From CAZHRJ01 sp964534765 (GTDB lineage: Bacteria; Lindowbacteria; 2-12-FULL-62-27), in assembly GCA_964534765.1 (NCBI GenBank), contig CAZHRJ010000016.1:1-32969 (forward strand): a DNA stretch of 32,969 nucleotides, written 5' to 3'. Below the pieces are notes generated by a model, which was not told where the DNA came from, made no database searches, and saw only the letters and a program-made list of their open reading frames with translations. Position numbers and translations under genes: made by a program. Positions within the stretch are counted from its first letter, which is position 1, and every line of letters begins with the position of its first letter. This document shows, one piece after another, positions 26,428 through 32,969 of this stretch.

Positions 26428-26890
26428 TTCTCATCCGGCCGACGTCGGAGACGCCGGTAATTGGGGACGCGGAGCGGCTGATCCGGCCGGTTCCGACGTC
26501 CTGATCCGGCGGTATCTCTCCGAAAAAACGACGCTCCTGCGCCGGCTCAAACAGACCTGGCGGGACCTCTCGAACGACCCGCCCGCGGGCATTATCGGGC
26601 GTGTCGGGGAAGCGGAAGAGGGCATTCGCCTCCTGGAGGATCTGGATCGGAGGTATCAGAAGGAGCACGGCGCGGCTGTGTTTAAGGCATTGACCCGACG
26701 GCTTGCGACCGATCCTGCATTAGCCGGAGAACGGGAAGAGGCCAAGCGTCACCTAGAGGACGTCTTGGGCACTCACGCGCTCGCCGTCCGCCGGGTCCGA
26801 GAAATCAAGGAAGACCTGGGCCGGCAGTTATCGGCGCTGAAGACCCGGATCAAGTCGTCCCGGCACGGGCGATTCGACCGTAAAGGGTAG
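26420..26890 (+). CDS. coiled-coil protein after fliS, possibly FliT/FlgN-like
   Basis: This small helical protein overlaps the fliS stop in another frame. There is no in-frame ATG, GTG or TTG near its true beginning; the nearest upstream one (26279) would translate fliS out of frame and gives an improbable basic peptide. A CTG at 26420, 11 nt after GGGAGG (26403-26408), is the best candidate, giving about 156 residues. The first 35 residues are probably disordered. From DVLIRRYLSEKTTLLRRLKQ onwards it is a long amphipathic helix series with heptad-like Leu (EAEEGIRLLEDLDRRYQ, EEAKRHLEDVLGTHALAVRR, EIKEDLGRQLSALKTRIK). FliT and FlgN chaperones have this appearance and often follow fliS, but sequence identity to them is not visible to me. 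It is a plausible flagellar chaperone by position only. Confidence 0.6.
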   Translation: MVDSHPADVGDAGNWGRGAADPAGSDVLIRRYLSEKTTLLRRLKQTWRDLSNDPPAGIIGRVGEAEEGIRLLEDLDRRYQKEHGAAVFKALTRRLATDPALAGEREEAKRHLEDVLGTHALAVRRVREIKEDLGRQLSALKTRIKSSRHGRFDRKG

Positions 26891-26911
26891 GCCCGCGAAT
26901 CCTTGCCAAGG

Positions 26912-27042
26912 GGGCACCGGGGGCACGGGGTCAGACTGACGTTTTAGCGCTTATTGGTTTCTGCCTGAACATGAAATGTGCGGAGATAATAAGCGTATAA
27001 GCGTCAGTCTGACCCCGTGCCCCCCCCGTGCCCCCGGTGCCC
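26912..27042. repeat. 131-bp palindromic element with a tandem duplication in one arm
   Basis: The left arm (26912-26941) and right arm (27002-27042) are inverse complements over about 30 bp. The cores CGTCAGTCTGACCCCGTGCC (right) and GGCACGGGGTCAGACTGACG (left) are identical when inverted. The right arm is longer by about 10 bp because a GTGCCCC-type unit is repeated. Inside is a second stem, CGCTTATT/AATAAGCG (26948-26955 and 26988-26995), around a 32-nt loop. It contains no gene. It resembles the palindromes moved by REP-associated tyrosine transposases or small non-autonomous elements. It separates the flagellar group from groESL and could terminate or insulate transcription. Confidence 0.8.
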
Positions 27043-27094
27043 TCTGCGTACGTTTTCCAGTCCGGCTTTTTTCCGGGCTTTTTTCCGAACCTAC

Positions 27095-27124
27095 TTGACA
27101 AACCATCCAGCCCCCACGTATAAC
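27095..27124 (+). promoter_or_regulatory. groESL sigma-70 promoter
   Basis: TTGACA (27095-27100) and TATAAC (27119-27124) are separated by 18 nt. Transcription would start near 27131, so the CIRCE operator begins only a few bases into the transcript. Confidence 0.85.
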
Positions 27125-27134
27125 TTGGCTGTTG

Positions 27135-27161
27135 TTAGCACTCACCTTAGATGAGTGCTAA
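27135..27161. promoter_or_regulatory. CIRCE operator (HrcA-binding site)
   Basis: TTAGCACTC (27135-27143), a 9-nt spacer and GAGTGCTAA (27153-27161) match the consensus CIRCE inverted repeat exactly. HrcA binds it in relatives and keeps groESL off at normal temperature. The organism should therefore encode hrcA elsewhere. Confidence 0.97.
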
Positions 27162-27165
27162 CAAA

Positions 27166-27190
27166 CCCCCGGCGCTTGCGCTTGCGGGGG
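27166..27190 (+). promoter_or_regulatory. GC hairpin in the groES leader
   Basis: CCCCCG (27166-27171) can pair with CGGGGG (27185-27190), with a short GCGC/GCGC inner stem. It lies between CIRCE and the groES ribosome-binding site (27202-27210) and may affect mRNA stability or translation. Confidence 0.4.
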
Positions 27191-27220
27191 TATGGTCAGA
27201 TAAAGGAGGAAGTCAGCAGT

Positions 27221-27529
27221 ATGGCCACCAAAACCAAAATTCGATTACGGCCACTTGGCGACCGGGTCATAGCCAAGGTCCTCGACACCGAGGAAACGAA
27301 GAAGACCCCGGGCGGTATTTATGTTCCGGATACAGCCAAGGAGAAGCCGCAGGAAGCGGAAGTCATGGCGGTTGGGAACGGCAAGTACATTGAAGGGAAG
27401 CTGGTTCCGCTGGATGTGAAGTCCGGGGACCGGATCGTATTCGGAAAATATTCCGGATCGGAAGTCACAGTCGACGACGAGGAGTATCTCATCATCAAAG
27501 AGAGCGACATCCTCGCCGTGATTGACTGA
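27221..27529 (+). CDS. groES: co-chaperonin GroES
   Basis: GroES caps the GroEL ring so that enclosed proteins can fold. The ATG at 27221 is certain: AAAGGAGGA (27202-27210) lies 10 nt upstream, whereas earlier in-frame starts would run through the CIRCE operator. The 102 residues show the complete family pattern. It begins with IRLRPLGDRVIAKVLDTEE, followed by the mobile-loop region TKKTPGGIYVPDTAKEKPQE with the conserved GGI that contacts GroEL. The closing part is KSGDRIVFGKYSGSEVTVDD followed by EYLIIKESDILAVID. The next gene begins 14 nt downstream, so the two form the standard groESL operon under HrcA control. Confidence 0.98.
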   Translation: MATKTKIRLRPLGDRVIAKVLDTEETKKTPGGIYVPDTAKEKPQEAEVMAVGNGKYIEGKLVPLDVKSGDRIVFGKYSGSEVTVDDEEYLIIKESDILAVID

Positions 27530-27543
27530 GGGAGGTTGCAGGC

Positions 27544-29181
27544 ATGTCCAAGCAGATTATTTTTGGGGAGGACGCGCGACGGAGTTTGTTGTCGGGCGTG
27601 AACAAGCTGGCGAACGCGGTGAAGGTGACATTGGGACCGCGCGGCCGGACGGTTGTTTTAGACAAAAGTTTTGGCGCCCCGACGATTTCGAATGACGGGG
27701 TGAGCATTGCGAAGGAGATTGAGCTCCGGGACAAGTTCGAGAACATGGGAGCGCAGCTGGTCAAGGAGGTAGCCTCGAAGACCAACGATGTGGCCGGAGA
27801 CGGCACCACCACCGCGACGCTGCTGGCCCAGGCGATCGTGACGGAGGGATTAAAGAACGTGACCGCGGGATCAAACCCGATGGATTTGAAGCGCGGGATC
27901 GAGAAGGCCGTAGAGCGGGCGGTTGAGCTGCTCAAGCAAATGAGCAAGAAGATCACGACGAAGCACGAGATCGAGCAGGTATCGACGATTTCGGCGAATG
28001 GAGACAGCGTGATCGGCAAGCTCATTTCGGACGCGATGGACAAAGTGGGCAAGGACGGTGTGATCACGGTTGAGGAAGCCAAATCGATGGAGACCACGGT
28101 GGAGTACGTGGAGGGGATGCAGTTTGACCGTGGGTACCTCTCACCGTATTTTATCACGCATCCCGACACCATGGAGTCTGAGCTGGATCGGCCGTTGATT
28201 TTGATCACGGACAAGAAAGTCAGCAACATGAAGGATTTTCTGCCGATTCTGGAGAAGGTGGCCCAAGGCGGCCGGGAGCTGATGGTGATCGCGGAGGAAG
28301 TCGAGGGCGAGGCCCTGGCGACTCTGGTGGTCAACAAGCTTCGCGGGACTCTGAAGGCCGCGGCCGTGAAGGCCCCTGGATTTGGGGACCGGCGGAAGGC
28401 CATGCTGGAGGACATAGCGGTTTTGACGGGCGGGAATCTGATCTCCGAGGAGAAGGGGATGAAGCTCGAGAACATCGTGATGTCGGATCTGGGTGAGGCG
28501 AAGAAAGTGAAGATCGACAAGGAGAACACGACGATCATCGAAGGCAAGGGCAAGGCCGCGGACATCCAGAAGCGGATTGCGCAGATCAAGCTTCAGATCG
28601 ACGAAGCCACGAGCGACTATGACAAGGAGAAACTGCAGGAGCGGCTGGCGAAGCTGTCCGGCGGTGTAGCTGTTGTCAAGGTCGGCGCGGCGACGGAGAC
28701 CGAGTTGAAGGAGAAGAAGGCCCGGACGGAAGATGCCTTGAACGCGACGCGAGCCGCGATCGAGGAAGGTGTTGTGCCGGGCGGAGGGATTGCGCTGCTT
28801 CGAGTTTCGATCAAGCTGGATGATCTGAAGCAGAGCGGGGATCAGCGCATCGGGGGCACGATTGTTCAGAAGGCGATCCTGGAGCCGGTGCGGCAGATCG
28901 CCTTGAATGCGGGCGAGGAAGGTTCCGTTATCGTGGAGCGGCTGAAATCAGAGAAGAACCAGAACGTCGGCTACAACGCCGCGACCGGCAAGTTTGAGGA
29001 TTTGCTTGCGGCCGGTGTGGTGGACCCGACGAAGGTGGTTCGATTTGCGCTTCAGAACGCGGCGTCCATTGCGGCTCTGATTCTGACGACGGAGACGCTG
29101 GTGTCGGACGAGCCGGAGGACAAGGATGAGAAAGGCGGCGGCCCGGGCAAGTTTGGCGGCGGGGGCATGCCGGAGATGTAA
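27544..29181 (+). CDS. groEL: chaperonin GroEL
   Basis: GroEL forms the double-ring ATP-driven folding chamber. The 545-residue product is full length. It starts KQIIFGEDARRSLLSGVNKL, with the nucleotide-binding VTLGPRGRTVVLDKSFGAP and GDGTTTATLLAQAIV containing the conserved Asp. The apical domain has EGMQFDRGYLSPYF and KAPGFGDRRKAMLEDIA. KLSGGVAVVKVGAATETELK, EEGVVPGGGIALLR and NAGEEGSVIVERL follow, with PTKVVRFALQNAASIAALIL near the end. The C-terminal tail is KFGGGGMPEM, a single Gly-Gly-Met group and not the multiple GGM repeats of E. coli. GGGAGG sits just upstream of the ATG. A strong terminator follows. No second chaperonin is seen. Confidence 0.98.
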   Translation: MSKQIIFGEDARRSLLSGVNKLANAVKVTLGPRGRTVVLDKSFGAPTISNDGVSIAKEIELRDKFENMGAQLVKEVASKTNDVAGDGTTTATLLAQAIVTEGLKNVTAGSNPMDLKRGIEKAVERAVELLKQMSKKITTKHEIEQVSTISANGDSVIGKLISDAMDKVGKDGVITVEEAKSMETTVEYVEGMQFDRGYLSPYFITHPDTMESELDRPLILITDKKVSNMKDFLPILEKVAQGGRELMVIAEEVEGEALATLVVNKLRGTLKAAAVKAPGFGDRRKAMLEDIAVLTGGNLISEEKGMKLENIVMSDLGEAKKVKIDKENTTIIEGKGKAADIQKRIAQIKLQIDEATSDYDKEKLQERLAKLSGGVAVVKVGAATETELKEKKARTEDALNATRAAIEEGVVPGGGIALLRVSIKLDDLKQSGDQRIGGTIVQKAILEPVRQIALNAGEEGSVIVERLKSEKNQNVGYNAATGKFEDLLAAGVVDPTKVVRFALQNAASIAALILTTETLVSDEPEDKDEKGGGPGKFGGGGMPEM

Positions 29182-29203
29182 GTTCGATCTATTCAGATTA
29201 AGG

Positions 29204-29241
29204 CCGGCGGTTCCGCGACTTGCGGGCCGCCGGTTTTTTTT
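29204..29241 (+). terminator. rho-independent terminator of groESL
   Basis: CCGGCGG (29204-29210) pairs with CCGCCGG (29227-29233), and an inner CCGC/GCGG stem tightens the loop. Eight Ts follow directly (29234-29241). It is 23 nt after the groEL stop. Confidence 0.92.
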
Positions 29242-29295
29242 GTGCGCCCAATGACGCCTTGACATCCCCCCCGCCCTGAAGGACAGTTTGGCGCG

Positions 29296-32200
29296 ATGTT
29301 GGCTCGTTTAACCCGCAATCACCGACTGGTTTTGATTTTGGCCGTGGCCGTATTTCTAGCGTATTACGGTCTTCCGGCGGCGTTTCTCAAATCTCCTGTT
29401 CAGAGCCATTTGCAGAATCGATACGGCCTCCTGGTCAATCTCGGGTCTGTCCGCGTGAGTGTCCGGGGGCTGGTGGTCAGTGACGTATCGGCGGTCTGGC
29501 CGGACCGCCAAGCGACGCTCTCGATGAAAGAGCTGACGATCGGGATCAGTGCCATCAAGAGCATTCGGCGTCGGCGGCCGGTATTCGAGCGGCTCAAACT
29601 TGTTTTCCCCGTCGTCACGATTCGCCTGCCGGAACTCGATCCTGCCGGTCGCGCGGCAGCCAACTTGGGGATCATGCAACGCGATGCAGGCTCACCGGGC
29701 CGCATACCCGATTCTTTTGACATCAAAATCCGGCGGGGCAAGGTGCATCTTTTTCGAGGCGCGGCGGCGGCGATCATGTATCCGATCGATGCCGTTTTGG
29801 AGAGGGACGAGCCGGGCCGGTTGGCGGTGAGGCTGGACATTCAGAGTCCTGAGATGGGTCGACTGACTCTGAGAATGGAGCAGGGCCGGACCGCGATTTG
29901 CCGGCTGGATCACATTCATCTGTCCACCGTTTCGCGACTTCTTGGAAGCCCCCAGGAGCTGGAGGGGTACCTGACGGCGACATTGGAAAAAGACGGGCCG
30001 GCCGTCAGCGGATCGATGCGGGTTGAGGGGCTGGTCTGGCGCGGGCCGCGTCTGTCTGCAACTTTGGAGACGGATCCGGCGCCGATCGACACGGCCGCGC
30101 CTCACGCCGCGTCATTCGAAACAGGGACGCCGACGCCTGATACGGATACTTTGGTTCTATCGACCGCTATCAAAATCCCGGACACGCCTGTCTTCGACAC
30201 TCAATCCATTGTGCCGGCGCATTATGAAGCCTTTATCTATCCGCCGCTGGATGTGGAAATCAGCGGCCAGGCGGATTTGACCCCGGCCGGCGTTTTGGTG
30301 AGGGAGGCGTTGTTATCCATCGGCGGGGTATCGATTCAGGCGGAGGGGAAACTGACCCGGCAGTGGCCACCGGAGGTGGATCTGGAATTTTACGCGCGCG
30401 ATTTTGACGAGCCGTCGCTGGAGCGAATCAGCGGTCATTTCCGTGTCCTTCGATACGTGCACACCTTCTTGAGGACGATCCAGAGCCCGTCCCGGCTGCA
30501 GGCGAAGATGTCTCTGCGGGGACCGCTGACGCAGCCGATGAACTGGCGCTATGATGGGCTGATCGACATCCGGCGGGATTTATTTTCATATGAGCCGTTT
30601 CTGGGGCAGTATTCCTTTCTCGGCACCGTTGTATTTGACCGTGCGGGCGTGCGGATACCGGAAATCCTCATGCCATTGGGGGAGGAGAATCTGGTGCTGG
30701 CCGGTGTGGCGGCCGATTACGCGTCGCGCCGGAGTCACCTGACGCTAAGGGGCAGGAATCTATCGATCGGTCCCATGCTCCGGTTTTACACGCCCGAACA
30801 GTTTCGGCCGGCCGACACAAGGCCGGCCGGCATGCCGTCGGGTCTGGCCGACGTCGATCTGGTTCTGGAGAGATCCGATCTGGACTGGAACCTGACCGGC
30901 GGAGTTCAGTTGCGCCAGGTCGTATTGCCGTTGACCATCACTGATGCGCCCGCCCGCGCCTATGGCCGCATGAAATTTTCAGATCAGGGCGGCGACGGGC
31001 AGATTCGATTCAAGCTGGGGGGTCTTGAAACGGAGATTCGTCCGTATGCGCGTGGGCTGTTCACGACGTCGGCGGAGATGGGCATCCAGCTGAAGGATCC
31101 CGCGATCCAGTGGGAGCGGGTTTCCAAGTCACTTGCGGCGGCTGCCGATGCGCCGTTTTTACCTCAGAGCGGCGGCGCGGATATTTCGCTCAAAGTTTTC
31201 CGCCGACTGGACCCGTCGGCGACCGGGGCGGCGGAGCGGCTGATCCTGGCGGAGACGGATCAGGCCCAAATCCCCTGGCTGGTAAACGGCGCAGTCGAAT
31301 ACCAGCAGGTCCGTTTTTTTCTTCCTCAATTCTCCGTCCCCGTCGATTCAGCGTCGGGCGTTCTGATTTTCGAGGACAACCAGGTCCGGATCGATCATGC
31401 CCGCGGATTTCTCGCCGGCTCTTCGATCACGGCCAGCGGCACGCGTCCGATCGGTCCGGAGGGCCGGTGGGATTTGGCGTTTCGGAGTCCGGACCTGAAT
31501 CTGGGGTCGTTGCTGGCATCGATCAAGCCGCCCGGCGCGCCGGCAAGGCCATCGCCGCCCTATGAAATCAGGGCCTCGGCGGAGGTTCAGAAGCTGCGGT
31601 ACCATACGTTTGAAATTCCGGCCGTGTCCGGGCGATTCGTCATGGCTCCCGGCCGATTCCGACTGGACATCGACACGCCGATCGTCACGGAATACGTCTC
31701 GACCGACTCGCCCAAGCCGTGGTCCGAATTAAAATTCACGACAGCCTACGCCTATCCACTGAAAAAGCTTTTTGCTCCCGGCGCCGCGCTGGACGGAAGC
31801 GTTTCTGGCCGGGTCGCGCTGCGTGGACGCACTCTGGGCGATTCGCAGACCGCGGGGGGAGAAATGGAGCTGGACCTGGACCGATTGACGTTCAAACGCG
31901 CTCCTTTTTTGCTGACCGTGCTGGATCTCATGCGGTTGTCTCTGACGGATGTTATCACGTTTGATCCCATTCGATTTGTTTCAACCATCGAGCGCGGCGC
32001 CGTCCGGTTGGATCAGAGCTGTCCCTCGAATGTCGGTCTCTGGAAATTCCGTGGTCGGCTGGGTCTGGACGCGACGTTTCGACCGGAGAGCGCCTCGGAC
32101 AGTGGATTTCACACGACACTTTTTCCAAAGGAGAACATTCTCACGAAGATTTTGCACGAAAGTAAAATCCTGGCCCCCTTCGCCGGCCGACAAGAGAGCA

Positions 32201-32388
32201 TGAAACTTGACTTTTTTCTTATTGGTAACTATAATAATCCTAATATCTTATGGACAGAGGAACCGATTGTATCGATTATCCGGGGCAGAGTCAGTGAGTT
32301 GCTTCCGGGAATATTTTCCACATCTGGAAATCCCGATACCGAGCGAGAGAGGTCCAAGGAGAGGATTTCGCCCGGCGATACGCCGTGA
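29296..32388 (+). CDS. AsmA/YhdP-like giant envelope protein
   Basis: AsmA-like proteins are anchored in the inner membrane and extend through the periplasm, and several (TamB, YhdP) move phospholipids to the outer membrane. The 1030 residues start with one N-terminal membrane helix (RLVLILAVAVFLAYYGLPAA). The following domain is beta-rich, with repeated strand pairs (RYGLLVNLGSVRVSVRGLVV, RQATLSMKELTIGISAIKSI). The long middle has no catalytic motif. The C-terminal 200 residues resemble the AsmA C-terminal region, with a pattern like GSVSGRVALRGRTLGDSQTA and TFKRAPFLLTVLDLMRLSLT. The end is a short disordered tail. The ATG at 29296 is the best start because it gives the anchor helix. Its stop precedes the DUF3108 gene by about 10 nt. 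The exact paralogue cannot be assigned. Confidence 0.85.
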   Translation: MLARLTRNHRLVLILAVAVFLAYYGLPAAFLKSPVQSHLQNRYGLLVNLGSVRVSVRGLVVSDVSAVWPDRQATLSMKELTIGISAIKSIRRRRPVFERLKLVFPVVTIRLPELDPAGRAAANLGIMQRDAGSPGRIPDSFDIKIRRGKVHLFRGAAAAIMYPIDAVLERDEPGRLAVRLDIQSPEMGRLTLRMEQGRTAICRLDHIHLSTVSRLLGSPQELEGYLTATLEKDGPAVSGSMRVEGLVWRGPRLSATLETDPAPIDTAAPHAASFETGTPTPDTDTLVLSTAIKIPDTPVFDTQSIVPAHYEAFIYPPLDVEISGQADLTPAGVLVREALLSIGGVSIQAEGKLTRQWPPEVDLEFYARDFDEPSLERISGHFRVLRYVHTFLRTIQSPSRLQAKMSLRGPLTQPMNWRYDGLIDIRRDLFSYEPFLGQYSFLGTVVFDRAGVRIPEILMPLGEENLVLAGVAADYASRRSHLTLRGRNLSIGPMLRFYTPEQFRPADTRPAGMPSGLADVDLVLERSDLDWNLTGGVQLRQVVLPLTITDAPARAYGRMKFSDQGGDGQIRFKLGGLETEIRPYARGLFTTSAEMGIQLKDPAIQWERVSKSLAAAADAPFLPQSGGADISLKVFRRLDPSATGAAERLILAETDQAQIPWLVNGAVEYQQVRFFLPQFSVPVDSASGVLIFEDNQVRIDHARGFLAGSSITASGTRPIGPEGRWDLAFRSPDLNLGSLLASIKPPGAPARPSPPYEIRASAEVQKLRYHTFEIPAVSGRFVMAPGRFRLDIDTPIVTEYVSTDSPKPWSELKFTTAYAYPLKKLFAPGAALDGSVSGRVALRGRTLGDSQTAGGEMELDLDRLTFKRAPFLLTVLDLMRLSLTDVITFDPIRFVSTIERGAVRLDQSCPSNVGLWKFRGRLGLDATFRPESASDSGFHTTLFPKENILTKILHESKILAPFAGRQESMKLDFFLIGNYNNPNILWTEEPIVSIIRGRVSELLPGIFSTSGNPDTERERSKERISPGDTP

Positions 32389-32398
32389 GAGGCGGCTA

Positions 32399-32969
32399 TT
32401 GGCGGCTGTGCTGGTGTTGCTGACTGCCGCACCGGCCGGTGCGGCGGCTGCCGGTGCGCGCCAAGAGGCGGTCCCTCGGCCAGCGGCGGGGACGCGGGCG
32501 CAGCCCGCCCTTTGGGCGGCGGCGCGGCCGGTCCGAGCGGCGATCGATACGCCGGCGCTCACGGTCGCGGACACAGGGGTGACTTACCGGACGATTCCGC
32601 AAAGAGCTTTTTCCGTCGGAGAGAAGATCCGGCTTTCCGTGCGGTTCATGGGCATTCCCTGTGGGGAGTTGATCCTGACGGTTTCGGAGCGGACGACGCA
32701 CCGCGGCCGGCCCGTCTATGTTGTACGGGCGAACGCATACACGAACAAGGCATTTTCCATCATCTACGAGGTATCGGACACGCTGACGACGTACATCGAC
32801 GCGGAAGGAATTTTTTCGTGGCGGTATATGAAGGAGATCCACGAGACGAAGGAGGACACCGTCCAGGTATTCGATTTCGACCACGACCGGCGGGTGTGGA
32901 TGCGCGACGGGGAGGATCGAGGGCCGATTCTGCCGTTCACGCAGGACTTGTTATCGGCGGTTTATTATC
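32399..32969 (+). CDS. DUF3108 exported protein, 3' end missing
   Basis: The frame is open to the window end. The TTG at 32399, 6 nt after GAGAGG (32387-32392), gives a hydrophobic export signal (LAAVLVLLTAAPAGAA). A GTG at 32294 in the same frame would add the basic RRERR segment typical of signal peptides but overlap the previous gene by 95 nt, so the start is open. After an Ala/Pro-rich stretch of about 60 residues comes the DUF3108 core: GEKIRLSVRFMGIPCGELIL, YVVRANAYTNKAFSIIYEVS, DTLTTYIDAEGIFSWRYMKE and DFDHDRRVWMRDG. This family is thought to form a lipocalin-like periplasmic fold. It lies with an AsmA-like gene, which suggests envelope lipid traffic or lipoprotein handling. About 190 residues are visible; the C-terminus is outside the window. 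Confidence 0.85.
   Translation, partial: MAAVLVLLTAAPAGAAAAGARQEAVPRPAAGTRAQPALWAAARPVRAAIDTPALTVADTGVTYRTIPQRAFSVGEKIRLSVRFMGIPCGELILTVSERTTHRGRPVYVVRANAYTNKAFSIIYEVSDTLTTYIDAEGIFSWRYMKEIHETKEDTVQVFDFDHDRRVWMRDGEDRGPILPFTQDLLSAVYY

Noticed and set aside
27062..27087. Tandem CCGGCTTTTTT-like repeats before the groESL promoter considered as a terminator
   Set aside because: The only stem is CCGG with CCGG (4 bp), too weak to call; the nearby palindrome is a better candidate.
27155..27220. An upstream in-frame start for groES
   Set aside because: It would place the CIRCE operator and the leader hairpin inside the coding region; the ATG at 27221 has a strong ribosome-binding site.
27495..28589. 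A long minus-strand open frame opposite groEL
   Set aside because: It lies fully within groEL, is Ser/Phe/Ile-rich without any family motif, and is a typical antisense shadow of a high-GC gene.
29259..29285. TTGACA upstream of the AsmA-like gene
   Set aside because: The hexamer 17 nt downstream (GACAGT) matches the -10 box in only 3 of 6 positions.
29288..29304. A sigma-54-like element, TTGGCGCG...TTGGCT-like with GG and GC exactly 12 nt apart
   Set aside because: It covers the ATG at 29296. Transcription would begin inside the gene and remove the membrane anchor, so it is probably chance, despite PilR being nearby.

Overview
This window comes from an uncultured, GC-rich, diderm bacterium. 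Evidence for an outer membrane includes a TonB-type protein, several lipoproteins, a periplasmic DsbD, a lipoprotein Cu/Zn superoxide dismutase, an AsmA-like giant protein and a DUF3108 protein. The cell has type IV pili (pilB, pilT, pilC, pilS, pilR) and almost certainly flagella (fliS and a DUF115/Maf-like gene). The order pilB-pilT-pilC-pilS-pilR is known from Desulfobacterota and Myxococcota, but the phylum cannot be fixed from this sequence alone. A run of ten Ns shows it is a scaffolded, probably metagenomic, assembly.

Layout. Positions 1-4580 hold a rightward cluster: a TPR protein (5' end missing), a small exported protein, a TonB-like protein interrupted by the gap, a lipoprotein and an HDOD protein. 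A leftward tRNA-Gln(CUG) lies at 4734-4804. Positions 4884-8387 encode DsbD, an SH3/NlpC-P60 hydrolase and Cu/Zn SOD. A textbook sigma-70 promoter (TTGACA-17-TATAAT) sits across the sod stop codon and leads into a GAF-HD-GYP gene. That gene is followed after 2 nt by a long type IV pilus block (10016-19281): two different PilB ATPases, PilT, PilC, the sensor kinase PilS and the sigma-54 activator PilR. ligA, trmI and an unknown membrane protein follow, meeting a leftward beta-barrel-like/TPR gene tail to tail. Divergent from that is a flagellar group (DUF115, FliS and a FliT/FlgN-like coiled coil). A large palindromic repeat then precedes the groES-groEL operon, which has a perfect CIRCE operator and a strong terminator. 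The window ends with an AsmA/YhdP-like protein and the start of a DUF3108 gene.

How the genes may work together. The most suggestive arrangement is the GAF-HD-GYP gene (predicted c-di-GMP phosphodiesterase) packed against pilB. The first PilB carries two intact copies of the RLG-type MshEN c-di-GMP-binding motif, while the second has lost them. This suggests one c-di-GMP-responsive and one c-di-GMP-blind extension motor for the same PilC/PilT machine. No pilin gene follows pilR here. Nothing in the window is clearly a new defence system or an autonomous mobile element. The best candidates for novelty are the two-motor pilus locus, the 131-bp palindrome and some uncharacterised envelope proteins.
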